NCBI RefSeq assembly: GCF_027158205.1
Contig: NZ_JAPVLU010000009.1
Coordinates: 161,608-225,607 of the forward strand
Source of the DNA: Streptomyces sp. H39-S7
Lineage (GTDB): Bacteria; Actinomycetota; Actinomycetes; Streptomycetales; Streptomycetaceae
Direction: 5' to 3'
DNA length: 64,000 nt
How positions within the stretch are numbered: the first letter of the stretch is position 1; each line of letters starts with the position of its first letter. The position numbers and the translations under genes are program-made. Of this stretch, positions 1 to 7,931 are shown one piece after another. The notes under the pieces were generated by a model. It had not been told where the DNA came from and did not search any database. It worked only from the letters and a program-made list of their open reading frames with translations.

Positions 1-50
1 TCGCCCCGGACCTGCTGAGCTGACGTCGACGTCGACGATCAGCGCGTTCG

Positions 51-560
51 TCAGGGGTGCCGGGCGGAACGCGGTGTCGTCGTGCCGGGCTCGGCGAGAT
101 GGGCGTCCATGGCGGAGTTCAGGTCGGCGACGAAGGCCTCGAACCGCTCCAGGAGTTCCGGCGGATAGCGGGACATCGTGATGTCCAGGCGGTCGGCGAG
201 CGGGCCGAAGAACTCGTCCGCGCGTTCCTGGATGTGCGCCCCGCTGTGCAGGGTGATCACGCGCCGGTCGGAGTGCTCGCGGGTGCGCGTGATGTGACCT
301 GCCCCTTCCAGGCGGTTCAGGAGTGCGGTGGTGGCGCCCGTGGACAGGGAGATGCGTTCGCTCAGCCGCGCAGGCGACAACGGCGTGCCTCGCTCCTCGG
401 CGGCGGCGATCTCCAGTACCGCGGTCGCGTCGGTGGAGTGCAGGCCCAGCCAGGCGGCGAAGCGACGGCCGAGTTCGGTGTAGTGGCCGCCGTAGATCCG
501 CAGTCCTTCCGTCAACCGCTCCCGCTGCTCCGCGAGGTCGTCGCGCATCGCCTCTGCCAT
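51..560 (-). CDS. MarR-family transcriptional regulator
   Basis: Winged-helix regulator of about 169 residues when started at the ATG at 560. An upstream GTG at 629 would add 23 Arg-rich residues and run into the promoter of the divergent efflux gene, so I prefer 560. The core LSPARLSERISLSTGATTALLNRLEGAGHI is the MarR recognition-helix region, followed by the DRR wing (SDRRV). Family members sense small phenolic or drug-like ligands and repress a neighbouring exporter. The divergent MFS pump at 675 fits that role. No strong ribosome site is visible in front of either start. Confidence 0.85.
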   Translation of the reverse strand: MAEAMRDDLAEQRERLTEGLRIYGGHYTELGRRFAAWLGLHSTDATAVLEIAAAEERGTPLSPARLSERISLSTGATTALLNRLEGAGHITRTREHSDRRVITLHSGAHIQERADEFFGPLADRLDITMSRYPPELLERFEAFVADLNSAMDAHLAEPGTTTPRSARHP

Positions 561-610
561 GGACGCCTGCCGCCTTTCTCGTCTGCCGCGCCTTGGTTCG
601 GCGGCCTGCT

Positions 611-639
611 TTGACAACCTACCGCCCACACTTTACCTT
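611..639 (+). promoter_or_regulatory. Putative promoter of the MFS efflux gene
   Basis: A consensus TTGACA (611-616) is followed after 17 bases by TACCTT (634-639), about 35 bases before the MFS start. It lies in the MarR/MFS divergent gap, where MarR control would be expected. CTTTAC occurs twice (631-636 and 653-658) and could be part of an operator. This is inference from sequence only. Confidence 0.45.
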
Positions 640-674
640 CACCGCGGAATTACTTTACGATGGAGGTATCGCGC

Positions 675-2159
675 ATGAGCGACGCATGTCCCGCCGCGGA
701 CCAGGTTGGCGAGCCCTACCGGTGGCGATGGCTGATTCTGGTGGTGATGCTCGTCGCGGAGATCATGGATCTCCTGGACGCGTCGATCGTCAACGTCGCC
801 GGCCCGGACCTGGAGAGGTCCCTCGGCGCGGGTCCCTCCGCCTTGCAGTGGGTGATCGGCGGCTACGCCCTCACCCTGGGAGCCGGGCTGGTGGTCGGTG
901 GACGGCTCGGTGACCGCTACGGGCGCCGACGCATGTTCCTGATCGGCCTGGCCGCCTTCACCGCCACCTCGCTGCTGTGCTCGCTGGCACCGAGCATCGA
1001 GTTGCTGATCGCGTTCCGGCTGTTGCAGGGCACCGCCGGCGCGATGCTCCTGCCCCAAGGGCTGGGGCTGCTGCGCGAGAACTTCTCCGGGACCGAGCTC
1101 ACCAAGGTCTTCGGGATCTTCGGCCCCGTCCTCGGGCTGGGCGGCATCGTCGGCCCGGTGCTGGGCGGTTTCCTCATCCAGAGCGACATCGCCGGCCTGG
1201 GATGGCGAGCGGTCTTCCTGGTCAACCTGCCCATCGGCATCGCCGCACTGATCATCGCCGCCAAGGCCGTCCCCAAGAGGCCGGGCAACCCCGCGGTGCG
1301 GGTCGACATCGTCGGCGCGGGCCTGGTCGCGGTGGCCTGCGCCCTGCTGGTGCTGCCGCTGAACCAGGGGCAGGAGGACGGCTGGCCGCTGTGGACCTGG
1401 CTGTGCATGGGCGCCTCCGTCATCACCTTCGCCCTGTTCGCCCTCCAGCAGGGCCGCACCGCGGCGGCGGGACGCGAGCCGCTGGTGACCCCGGGGCTGC
1501 TCCACAAGCCCGCTTTCACCGTCGGGCTCGGGGGCATCGCCCTGTTCTTCGGCGGCCTGGTCGGCACCCAGCTCGTGCTGACCCTCTACCTCCAGATCGG
1601 CCAACACTTCACCGCCGGTCACGCGGGCCTGGGCAACCTGCCGCTCGCGGTGGGCACGGCGATCGGCGGCGCGGTCAGCGGCGCCGTCCTCGCCGACAGA
1701 CTCGGCCGCGCGGTCGTGCAGATCGGTCCAGTGATCCAGCTCGCCGGCGCGGCCCTGCTCTGGTTCGAGCTCGACGGACTCGACCCGTCGGCGTTCTCCA
1801 TCTGGGACATCGCCCCGGGCGTGACCGTCGCCGGCATCGGAGCGGGCATGGTCATCGCCGCCCTGTTCAGCTCCATCCTCGCCGCGGTCGACGACCACGA
1901 GATCGGCTCCGCCTCCGGCGTGCTGTCGGCGGTGCAGTCCCTCGGCGGCTCCATCGGCGTCGCCGTCTTCGGCTCGGTGTTCTTCGCCCGGGCCAAGACC
2001 GGCGACTTCACCGCCGGCTTCCACCACGCCCTCATCGTCCAGGGGTGTCTGCTGGCTGCGTTCCTCGCCATCACCTTCCTGCTTCCCAAGGAAAGCCGCC
2101 CCGAGGACGAGCAGCACGGCGTCGACGCCCCCGCCGACCCGCAACGCGCCGCCGTGTGA
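675..2159 (+). CDS. MFS drug efflux transporter, DHA2 (EmrB/QacA) type
   Basis: Proton-driven multidrug exporter of 494 residues, the usual length for 14-helix DHA2 members. The start at 675 is chosen because GGAGGT (662-667) sits 7 bases upstream; an in-frame ATG at 660 lies before that site. Visible motifs are D1 (LDASIVNVAGP, about 34-44), A (GGRLGDRYGRR, about 75-85) and antiporter motif C (GPVLGLGGIVGPVLGGF, about 150-166). It is divergent from the MarR gene, the classic sensor/pump pair. The substrate cannot be read from the sequence. Confidence 0.93.
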   Translation: MSDACPAADQVGEPYRWRWLILVVMLVAEIMDLLDASIVNVAGPDLERSLGAGPSALQWVIGGYALTLGAGLVVGGRLGDRYGRRRMFLIGLAAFTATSLLCSLAPSIELLIAFRLLQGTAGAMLLPQGLGLLRENFSGTELTKVFGIFGPVLGLGGIVGPVLGGFLIQSDIAGLGWRAVFLVNLPIGIAALIIAAKAVPKRPGNPAVRVDIVGAGLVAVACALLVLPLNQGQEDGWPLWTWLCMGASVITFALFALQQGRTAAAGREPLVTPGLLHKPAFTVGLGGIALFFGGLVGTQLVLTLYLQIGQHFTAGHAGLGNLPLAVGTAIGGAVSGAVLADRLGRAVVQIGPVIQLAGAALLWFELDGLDPSAFSIWDIAPGVTVAGIGAGMVIAALFSSILAAVDDHEIGSASGVLSAVQSLGGSIGVAVFGSVFFARAKTGDFTAGFHHALIVQGCLLAAFLAITFLLPKESRPEDEQHGVDAPADPQRAAV

Positions 2160-2232
2160 CCCGGCCCGGCAAGGACGGGTCAACCGGTCCGCCGCGAGCA
2201 CCGCAGCGTTCACCCACGGCGATCGGACCGGC

Positions 2233-2424
2233 CGAAGGAGCGCGTGGGAGCAGGCCGGTCAGATCTGGTACGACGTACTCACCGGTGGGCAGCTCTCGTC
2301 CGGCGCGAGCTTCACCGATTTCGCCGACCTTACCGTGGCATCGGCTCTCGCCCGGTGCGGCGCGGGCTTCGAGCGCGCGGCCGTCATCGCGGCGTGGACC
2401 CAGGTGGGTGTGCTGCAGGCACCC
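2233..2424 (+). pseudogene. 3' remnant of an M4-family (protealysin-like) metalloprotease
   Basis: Reading the frame from 2245 gives SAWEQAGQIWYDVLTGGQL, then a helical tail ending in AAWTQVGVL. This matches what I know of the extreme C-terminus of small secreted actinobacterial M4 proteases (AWERAGRIWYDTL...VRAAWAGVGV). The catalytic part (HExxH and the downstream Glu) is absent; MFS coding sequence ends only 70 bases upstream. The natural stop is also gone, so the frame runs open into the STAS gene. I read it as a deletion scar. An alternative is a chance resemblance, which the length and order of matching positions make unlikely. Confidence 0.6.
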
Positions 2425-2513
2425 TCGGCGGGCGGTTCCCTGGCCGGTGAGAGGACACCCGGAGCGCTTGGGCCCGATTCTTGTTCGAACAGAGCCGCGA
2501 GTGTGGCAGGATC

Positions 2514-2529
2514 GTTGTCTTACGACAAC
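2514..2529. promoter_or_regulatory. Palindrome in front of the STAS gene
   Basis: GTTGTC-TTAC-GACAAC is a perfect 6-base inverted repeat with a 4-base centre, 19 bases before the STAS start codon. It could be an operator or a short leader hairpin. No regulator in the window is obviously tied to it. Confidence 0.4.
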
Positions 2530-2547
2530 AAACCAAATGGAGCGACC

Positions 2548-2913
2548 GTGGCATCTACGTCCGACCCTGTGCCGCAGGGCGCCCGTTTGACGGTTTCCCT
2601 CGCGCCGGGCGAGCCCAGTGTCATCACGGTGACCGGGGAGATCGACCTGCACGGGGTCACTCCCGTGCGGGACGCGGTGGATCGCGCCCTGGCCCACCAT
2701 CCGCACGTGGTCCTGGACCTGGCGGGCGTGAGTTTCGGCGATTCCTCCTTCCTCAGCACCCTTCTGAAGGCTCGTCTCGACGCCCTGGAGCGCGCCGGGA
2801 GCCTGACCCTGGTGGCCCCCAGCAGCCAGATCCTGCGCCTTCTGACCATCACCGGCGCCCTGGAGCTCTTCCCGGTCGTGGACAAGGAAGAGGATCTGCA
2901 GGCGAAGCTCTGA
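2548..2913 (+). CDS. STAS-domain anti-sigma factor antagonist
   Basis: SpoIIAA/BldG-like protein of 121 residues. The start is GTG 2548, preceded by GGAG about 6 bases away; in-frame codons further upstream belong to the M4 protease remnant. The single STAS domain has the phospho-acceptor context FGDSSFLSTLLKA (DSS at about 65-67), where a kinase anti-sigma factor would phosphorylate a Ser. Such proteins release a sigma factor by binding its anti-sigma partner. No RsbW-like kinase is adjacent. The sigma factor at 30228 and the SpoIIE-type phosphatase at 35895 belong to the same kind of partner-switching network. Confidence 0.88.
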   Translation: MASTSDPVPQGARLTVSLAPGEPSVITVTGEIDLHGVTPVRDAVDRALAHHPHVVLDLAGVSFGDSSFLSTLLKARLDALERAGSLTLVAPSSQILRLLTITGALELFPVVDKEEDLQAKL

Positions 2914-3443
2914 CGGGACCTCGCCATCGCCGGCGGCCCGCGCCGCGGCCGGACATGAGCGCGACCACCACCGACCGGCGTCGCACCCGCCCCCGAGCTC
3001 TCCCCGTGACCCGCCGAAGATCACTCTTCTACAACAGCCATCGTCCGAACGTTCGATCGATCGGGTCGCCGGGTATCGTCGTTCGAACGCCGTGGGGGGG
3101 GACCCACCGGAGCGTTGCCGCGACTACACAAGGTCGCCTTCCGCAGCAGCAAGGGAACGCGTGGGTAAGCGATGTGGCCGCCTCGCGGCCGAAGGGGGAA
3201 CGGCTGCCGTGGTGACCGTCGGAGTGATCCGCAGGGGTACCGGGCCCGCAGCCACCGACGGCCCGGACGTCCGTCTCCTGTCGCGGCGCCCCCGGACCCC
3301 CCGCCGCTGACCGCCCGCAGAGCGACGGCTGCCGCCAACAGGCCGGCAGTCGGTACGGCTATGGCGAGAGCGCCCGTACGAGCTACCGCGGGCGCACCCT
3401 CGTGTGTCGCCGACATCGACCGCGCAAGGAGACCAGCCCCACC
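2914..3443. other. 530-base intergenic stretch, no convincing gene
   Basis: Short open frames occur on both strands but none shows a family resemblance or a ribosome site. The stretch holds a candidate stress promoter (3051-3076), a GTTCGAAC palindrome near 3080, and what would be a long leader for the membrane protein starting at 3444. I see no terminator for the STAS gene. Confidence 0.4.
3051..3076 (+). promoter_or_regulatory. Candidate SigB-type promoter
   Basis: GTTCG (3051-3055), a 15-base spacer and GGGTAT (3071-3076) resemble the Streptomyces SigB/SigF-group pattern (GNNT-N14-16-GGGTAC/T), although the -35 match is imperfect. It would transcribe toward the DUF4190 protein with a leader of over 350 bases. 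Confidence 0.3.
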
Positions 3444-4592
3444 GTGAACGTGAACGACCTGCCCCCACCGCCACCGGCTCCCGAACGGCAGGGTCCGCAC
3501 GGCGGGGAGCCTGTGCATTACCCGTATCCCCAGCAGTGGGCACCCTTGATACCCACTCCCCCGCCGTCGACCAACGGTGTCGCCATCGCCTCCCTGGTCC
3601 TGGCGTTGGCATGTCTGCCCCTGGTGGGCCTCATCACCGGCTTGGTCGCGCTGTCCAAGATCCGCCGGAGTGGCGAGGGGGGCCGGGGTCTCGCCATCGC
3701 GGGGATCACGATCGACTCCCTGCGGTCGGGCCTGATCGTGGTGGGCCTGCTCGCGGGTTCCTTGACGGGAGCGTCGGCCGGGAGCAGCGCCGGCGCCAAC
3801 GGTACGACCGGCGCCGCGCACCTGTCGGTCGGGGAGTGCTTCACGCTGCAGGATGGCGAGTTGGGGAAGATCGACCCCGATGAGACCACCTACGCGAGGT
3901 CGGCGAGCATGACGACAGCAGTGCCGTGCACCGTTGCGCACGATGCCGAAGTCGCGGGCAAGTGGCAGTTCGACGACGTCAAAGGCTCCCGCTACCCGGG
4001 CGACGATCACATCGCCAAAGTGGCGGAGGACAAGTGCACTCCCTTGATGGAGGGCTACGCCATGGACACCTGGGCGCTCCCCGCCTCGGTGGACTCGTAC
4101 TACTACATGCCGTCCAGAAGCACGTGGACGGTGGGAGACCGGGAGATCGTCTGCTTTCTCGCCAATGACAAGGTGAAGCTGACCCGGTCGCTGCGTGCCG
4201 ACGCAACGGTATTGAACCCGGACCAGGTGGCGTATCTGACGGCCGTCATGAAGTTGAACGCGACCGATGCCGAAGGCCCCGACACCGAGGCGGTCGAGGA
4301 TCTGGTGGACTGTCGCGACTTCGCCGCGCGTATGGCCAATGCCTTGCACGAGGAGACCCGGCAGCTCACCGAACATGCCTGGCCGGCGAAGGCGAAGCAG
4401 CCGGTGGTCGACATGTTGGCCGAGATCAAGATCAGCACCGTTGCCTGGGAGGACGCGGCGACGGCGTCGGACGCCGCGGAGTTCAGAACCCACGTCCGTC
4501 GAGCCGACGACCACATGGCCCACCGTGAAGCGATCCAGGTCCGTGCCGCCCTGAGCCTGACCACGAGCCAGGAGTCGGGACAGGACATCTGA
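3444..4592 (+). CDS. DUF4190 / septum-formation-domain membrane protein
   Basis: Protein of 382 residues starting at GTG 3444, with AAGGAG about 13 bases upstream; GTG 3450 is an alternative. A Pro-rich cytoplasmic N-terminus (about 1-42) leads into two hydrophobic segments (about 45-72 and 82-107) with the typical DUF4190 loop SKIRRSGEGGRGLAIAG. After a Gly/Ser linker comes an extracytoplasmic domain beginning LSVGECFTL, with a later AVPCTVAHDAEVAGKW. That Cys...Cys...H spacing is characteristic of the septum-formation domain of actinobacteria. The C-terminal third is helical and unassigned. A role at the cell envelope is inferred from family. Confidence 0.75.
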   Translation: MNVNDLPPPPPAPERQGPHGGEPVHYPYPQQWAPLIPTPPPSTNGVAIASLVLALACLPLVGLITGLVALSKIRRSGEGGRGLAIAGITIDSLRSGLIVVGLLAGSLTGASAGSSAGANGTTGAAHLSVGECFTLQDGELGKIDPDETTYARSASMTTAVPCTVAHDAEVAGKWQFDDVKGSRYPGDDHIAKVAEDKCTPLMEGYAMDTWALPASVDSYYYMPSRSTWTVGDREIVCFLANDKVKLTRSLRADATVLNPDQVAYLTAVMKLNATDAEGPDTEAVEDLVDCRDFAARMANALHEETRQLTEHAWPAKAKQPVVDMLAEIKISTVAWEDAATASDAAEFRTHVRRADDHMAHREAIQVRAALSLTTSQESGQDI

Positions 4593-4601
4593 GGCGTTGG
4601 G

Positions 4602-4643
4602 CGCCGAGCCGGAGAGGCCGTTCGATGCTTCTCCGGCTCGGCG
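4602..4643. terminator. Bidirectional hairpin terminator
   Basis: Perfect 14-base stem (CGCCGAGCCGGAGA, 4602-4615, with its complement at 4630-4643) and a 14-base loop, lying between the convergent membrane-protein gene and SDR gene. Confidence 0.75.
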
Positions 4644-4704
4644 TCGCACTTTCTCAACGGCTCGGCAGCCGAACCGAATCGCTCAGGGACAGCGGCGGGG
4701 CCGG

Positions 4705-5640
4705 TCAGGCCGTCGGGGTGGCGAAGTAGTGACCCTTGTCGAGGTCGTCGATGAGCCCGGGACCGGTCGGCTGCCACCCCAGCAGTTGGCGGGTGTACGC
4801 GCTCGAGGTGGCGCTGTCCATCCCGAGGTAGGCGGCCAACCAGGTGAAGTGCTCGGCCGCGTCGCCGGGGGCGATCGAGGCCACGGGCAGACCGAGGTGA
4901 CGTCCGATCACTTCGGCGACGTCACGGATCGGCACACCCTCATCCGCCACCGCGTGCAGGCTGGAGCCGGCCGGAGCAATCTCCAGCGCCAGGCGGAAGA
5001 GATGCGCGGCATCCGATCGGTGCACGGCGGGCCAGCGGTGGGCGCCGTCGCCTATGTAGCCGGAGACCCCCTTCTCCCGCGCGATGGCGACCACGGTGGC
5101 GAGGAAGCCGTGATCCCCGTCGCCGTGCACGGTGGGGGGAAGACGCACGACCGACGAGCGGACGCCGCGGTCCGCGAGCGCGACCGTCGCATGCGCGTTG
5201 GCCAGCCGCTTGGCCGGTCCGCCGGCCCAGTGGGCGCCCATGGGGGCGGACGCTTGGCCGTCCTGCTCGGTGGCGAGCAGGCCCGGCGCCAGCCCGAGGG
5301 TCCCCGAGGCGATGAGGAACGGGCGGTCGGAGCCGGCGAGCACCTCTCCGAACGTGTCGATGGCGCGCCGGTCGGCGGCGGCGGCGTCCTCGAAGCCGCC
5401 GCTGAAGGCGATGTCGTGCTTGAAGGCGAGGTGGATCACGCCGTCCGACTCGGCAGCCGCGCTGCGCAGCGTGTCGAGATCGTCGAGCGTGCCGCGGCGC
5501 ACCTCGGCGCCCGCCGCGGCGAGGGCGGCGGCCGAGGCGTCCGAGCGGGCGAGTCCAACGACCTGGTGACCGGCGTCGATGAGTTCCGGGACGACGGCTG
5601 AACCGATCCAGCCGGACGCGCCGGTGACGAACACACGCAT
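4705..5640 (-). CDS. NAD(P)-dependent SDR/epimerase-like protein
   Basis: Atypical extended short-chain dehydrogenase of 311 residues. ATG 5640 is supported by GGAGG 8 bases upstream (5649-5653). The N-terminus MRVFVTGASGWIGSAVVPELI carries the Rossmann glycine motif GASGWIG (7-13), and a later DLDTLRSAAAESDGVIHLAF is typical of the family. I do not find a clear YxxxK catalytic pair, so it may be an atypical SDR acting as an NAD(P) sensor or reductase of unknown substrate. It is divergent from a TetR gene, and the gap contains two copies of one operator, so it is very likely the TetR target. Confidence 0.85.
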   Translation of the reverse strand: MRVFVTGASGWIGSAVVPELIDAGHQVVGLARSDASAAALAAAGAEVRRGTLDDLDTLRSAAAESDGVIHLAFKHDIAFSGGFEDAAAADRRAIDTFGEVLAGSDRPFLIASGTLGLAPGLLATEQDGQASAPMGAHWAGGPAKRLANAHATVALADRGVRSSVVRLPPTVHGDGDHGFLATVVAIAREKGVSGYIGDGAHRWPAVHRSDAAHLFRLALEIAPAGSSLHAVADEGVPIRDVAEVIGRHLGLPVASIAPGDAAEHFTWLAAYLGMDSATSSAYTRQLLGWQPTGPGLIDDLDKGHYFATPTA

Positions 5641-5665
5641 GAGGAGAACCTCCGGGTAGGTCGAG

Positions 5666-5710
5666 CGTGTTCGCCGCAGGTGCCGAGGCAGGGGAATTGC
5701 GGCGAACACG
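5666..5710. promoter_or_regulatory. 12-base inverted repeat in the SDR leader
   Basis: CGTGTTCGCCGC (5666-5677) and GCGGCGAACACG (5699-5710) are perfect complements separated by 21 bases, between the SDR start codon and the TetR operators. In the SDR transcript it would form a stable hairpin about 25 bases before the start codon. It may be an attenuator or mRNA stabiliser, or another protein site. Confidence 0.5.
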
Positions 5711-5712
5711 TC

Positions 5713-5763
5713 GATGTCAGCGACTGACATCAACCGTAGCACTCGATGTCAGTCACTGCCATC
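5713..5763. promoter_or_regulatory. Twin TetR operators
   Basis: GATGTCAG-CGA-CTGACATC (5713-5731) is a perfect 8-base inverted repeat. A second copy, GATGTCAG-TCA-CTGCCATC (5745-5763), has one mismatch. Their centres are 32 bases apart, close to three helical turns, and the second ends 16 bases before the TetR start. This strongly suggests autoregulation of TetR and control of the divergent SDR gene. Confidence 0.8.
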
Positions 5764-5778
5764 ACGTAGAATCCGCAT

Positions 5779-6345
5779 ATGGGTCGATGGGAACCGAACG
5801 CACGTGGGCGGCTTGAGCAGGCAGCGCTGGACCTCTACAAGGAGCACGGGTTCGAGCAGACCACCGCGGCACAGATCGCCGAACGGGCCGGGCTCACCGA
5901 GCGGACGTTCTTCCGGCACTACGCCGACAAGCGCGAGGTGCTGTTCGCGGGTTCGCACGAACTGGAACAGGCCTTCGTGGACACCCTCGCCGGCACGTCG
6001 GCCGCGACCGCGCCGATCGACGCGATGGCCTCGACGTTGGAGACCGTCGCGGCGTTCTTCCTGGAGCGCCACGAGTTCGCCCGGCAGCGCCAGGCGGTCA
6101 TCATGGCCAACGCGGAGCTGCGCGAGCGTGAGCTGATCAAGCTCGCGTCGTTGTCCGCCGCGCTCGCTGCCACGCTGCGCCGGCGCGGCGTCCAGGACCC
6201 GGCAGCGAGCCTCACGGCGGAAGCGGGCATCGCCGTCTTCAAGGTCGGTTTCGAGCGCTGGGTCGGCGACAGCGGGGAACGGACGCTGGCGGACTTCCTG
6301 CGGGAGTCGCTCGCCGAACTCAAAGTCGTGACCGCGGGCCGGTAA
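5779..6345 (+). CDS. TetR-family regulator
   Basis: Repressor of 188 residues with a normal N-terminal HTH: TTAAQIAERAGLTERTFFRHYADKREVLF at about 30-58. The C-terminal ligand domain is unassigned. Two near-identical inverted repeats directly upstream (5713-5763) are its probable binding sites and lie in the gap shared with the SDR gene. The ligand is likely an SDR substrate or a related toxic aldehyde or ketone; that is inference. Confidence 0.9.
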   Translation: MGRWEPNARGRLEQAALDLYKEHGFEQTTAAQIAERAGLTERTFFRHYADKREVLFAGSHELEQAFVDTLAGTSAATAPIDAMASTLETVAAFFLERHEFARQRQAVIMANAELRERELIKLASLSAALAATLRRRGVQDPAASLTAEAGIAVFKVGFERWVGDSGERTLADFLRESLAELKVVTAGR

Positions 6346-6418
6346 CCGGCGTCTCGGCCGACGCAGCGCTCCACCGCCCGGCCGCCGGCCATCACGTCCC
6401 CATCCAGTGGGGGTGCGG

Positions 6419-6455
6419 GCGGGACGGTGCCGCGCGCGCTGCGGCACCGTCCCGC
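6419..6455. terminator. Bidirectional hairpin terminator
   Basis: Perfect 15-base stem (6419-6433 with 6441-6455; core GGGACGGTGCCGC) and a 7-base loop, between the convergent TetR gene and the secreted-protein gene. Confidence 0.8.
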
Positions 6456-6467
6456 ACGGCGTCCGCG

Positions 6468-7130
6468 TCAGCCGACGCGCTCGATGCGCGCCTTGCGGAT
6501 GAGGAACTTGCCCGGCTCCCTGACCTGCTCGAAGGCCTCATTGTTCAGCAGGGCGCAGCTGCCGGACGGGGAGACGACCTTGACGGTGGTCGACTTGAGG
6601 TTGTCCAGGTTGGTCACCTTGAGTGTGGTGCCGACCGGGAACTGGTTGCTGGAGGCGGCAGGGGCACCGGCTTCGCCGGAGAGCGTCACCGTTGAACCGG
6701 CACAGACGACCTCGCCCGCGTCGCCCAGGTCGCCGCCGGCCTGGTCCTGGCCGGCGGGGGGAGCCTGCTCTCCGGCGGCGGGTTCCTGCGCGGCCGGAGG
6801 CGCGGCTTCAGCGGGCGGCTGCTCCTGGGCAGGGGGCGCGGCCACGTCGTCGTCTCCCGCCACCTGACACCCGGAAGCGGCCTGCATACGCTTGATCTGC
6901 TCGATGACGGCCTGGCGGTTGGCGATGCGCGCCTCGGACTGAGCGTCGGGTTTCGCACGCTGGCCCGCGATGAACTGCTGGTTGTTCTGCAGCGCGGTGG
7001 TCAGGCCGTCGCAAGCGCCCGATGCCTGGCTGGTGCCGGTCATGACCACCGCTGTACCGCCGATCGCTACGGCGGCTCCGACGAGCAGAGCGATCTTCTT
7101 CTTCGTACTGAGCGTCCTCTTGCGTGACAC
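6468..7130 (-). CDS. Small secreted protein with C-terminal beta (RlpA/DPBB-like) domain
   Basis: Exported protein of 220 residues from a GTG start, with AGGAG about 6 bases upstream. A Lys/Arg-rich n-region and hydrophobic core (KKKIALLVGAAVAIGGTAVVM) form a signal peptide cleaved near TSQASGA. An acidic/helical stretch with two Cys follows, then a Pro/Ala/Gln-rich linker (about 95-135). The C-terminal domain VCAGSTVTLSG...FPVGTTLKVTNLDN...SGSCALLNNEAFEQ resembles double-psi beta-barrel expansin/RlpA-type modules, although the catalytic Asp is not evident. It is probably a cell-wall or matrix protein. The family call is tentative. Confidence 0.65.
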   Translation of the reverse strand: MSRKRTLSTKKKIALLVGAAVAIGGTAVVMTGTSQASGACDGLTTALQNNQQFIAGQRAKPDAQSEARIANRQAVIEQIKRMQAASGCQVAGDDDVAAPPAQEQPPAEAAPPAAQEPAAGEQAPPAGQDQAGGDLGDAGEVVCAGSTVTLSGEAGAPAASSNQFPVGTTLKVTNLDNLKSTTVKVVSPSGSCALLNNEAFEQVREPGKFLIRKARIERVG

Positions 7131-7204
7131 GTGGGACTCCTGTGGGGTCGGTTCCGTGTGTCGTCAAGTACGAGTAGGGATTCCGGTTCTCTCAGCCGAC
7201 CCAC

Positions 7205-7237
7205 CCACAACTTCCTTAACTTTCCTTAAGGTTGTGG
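7205..7237. promoter_or_regulatory. AT-rich direct and inverted repeats upstream of the secreted protein
   Basis: TTCCTTAA occurs twice (7212-7219 and 7222-7229) with a 10-base period, flanked by the inverted pair CCACAAC (7205-7211) and GTTGTGG (7231-7237). On the minus strand this reads TTAAGGAA-AG-TTAAGGAA, about 80 bases before the gene at 7130. The 10-base phasing is typical of OmpR-type response-regulator sites. No such regulator is encoded nearby. Confidence 0.4.
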
Positions 7238-7345
7238 CCGTCCGTCCCCCAGGCCTGCGGCTCGTCACGTCCGCATGGTCGCCGATACCGGCAGAACGGC
7301 ATGGCAACGCCCACGCCCAGCGCCGGGCGAGGTTCCACCGGTCGG

Positions 7346-7849
7346 TCAGGCCGGGCGGCGGACCAACACGCGGGTGGCGCTGCCGTCATCCTCTTCGATG
7401 TCCCGGACGTGCTCGAAACCGATTCCGCTCAGCAGAGCCAGTGAGGCCGCGTTCGGTGCGGCCACAGTGGCGTACACCTTGGTCAAGCCGAGGGTGCCGA
7501 AGGCATGCGCGACGATCGCCTCCGCCAGCTCGGTCCCGAGCCCGGACCCCCATGCCGTCGGCGCCAGGGCGTAGATGATCTCGTGCCCTCCGACGGCGTC
7601 GGTCGGCTTGATCTCGGCATGCCCGACAAGGAGTCCGTCGCGCCGAACGGCCCAGACATCGAACAGGTCCTGGGCATAGACCTTCGTGAAGATCCGCCCG
7701 AACAGGGCCCGGTCTTCTGCTGCGGAAGCAATGCCGTCACCCATCCACTGCGACACTCGGGCGTCCTGGAACAGAGCGACGAAACCCTCTTCGTCCCCTG
7801 GAATGTACGGCGCCAGAACCAGCCGCTCGGTGTGCAGAGTCGGTGTCAC
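7346..7849 (-). CDS. GNAT acetyltransferase, RimJ/RimL-like
   Basis: Protein of 167 residues from a GTG start, opening with TERLVLAPYIPGDEE as in RimJ/RimL-type acetyltransferases. The acetyl-CoA-binding segment is recognisable as APTAWGSGLGTELAEAIVAHAF (about 93-114), followed by LTKVYATVAAPNAASLALLSGIGFEHV. It probably N-acetylates a small molecule or a protein N-terminus; the substrate is unknown. It stands alone, about 80 bases from the protease gene start side. Confidence 0.85.
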   Translation of the reverse strand: MTPTLHTERLVLAPYIPGDEEGFVALFQDARVSQWMGDGIASAAEDRALFGRIFTKVYAQDLFDVWAVRRDGLLVGHAEIKPTDAVGGHEIIYALAPTAWGSGLGTELAEAIVAHAFGTLGLTKVYATVAAPNAASLALLSGIGFEHVRDIEEDDGSATRVLVRRPA

Positions 7850-7931
7850 AGACGGCGACGCTACTCACGCGACATCCGGGTCGGCAAACCGATTTTCCCT
7901 GCGCCGGCATCGTCCAGCTGCGGGTCAGCCC

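Noticed and set aside
18..42. GACGTC-rich near-palindrome at the left edge
   Set aside because: It may be a terminator or operator, but it lies too close to the window edge to assign.
639..2213. Open frame of over 500 codons antisense to the MFS gene
   Set aside because: Composition is typical of the antisense of GC-rich coding sequence (Gly/Arg/Gln/Asp-rich, no domain). The plus-strand MFS protein has clear motifs.
3092..3310. 72-codon open frame in the 2914-3443 gap
   Set aside because: No ribosome site, Arg/Pro-rich composition and no resemblance to known small proteins; likely chance.
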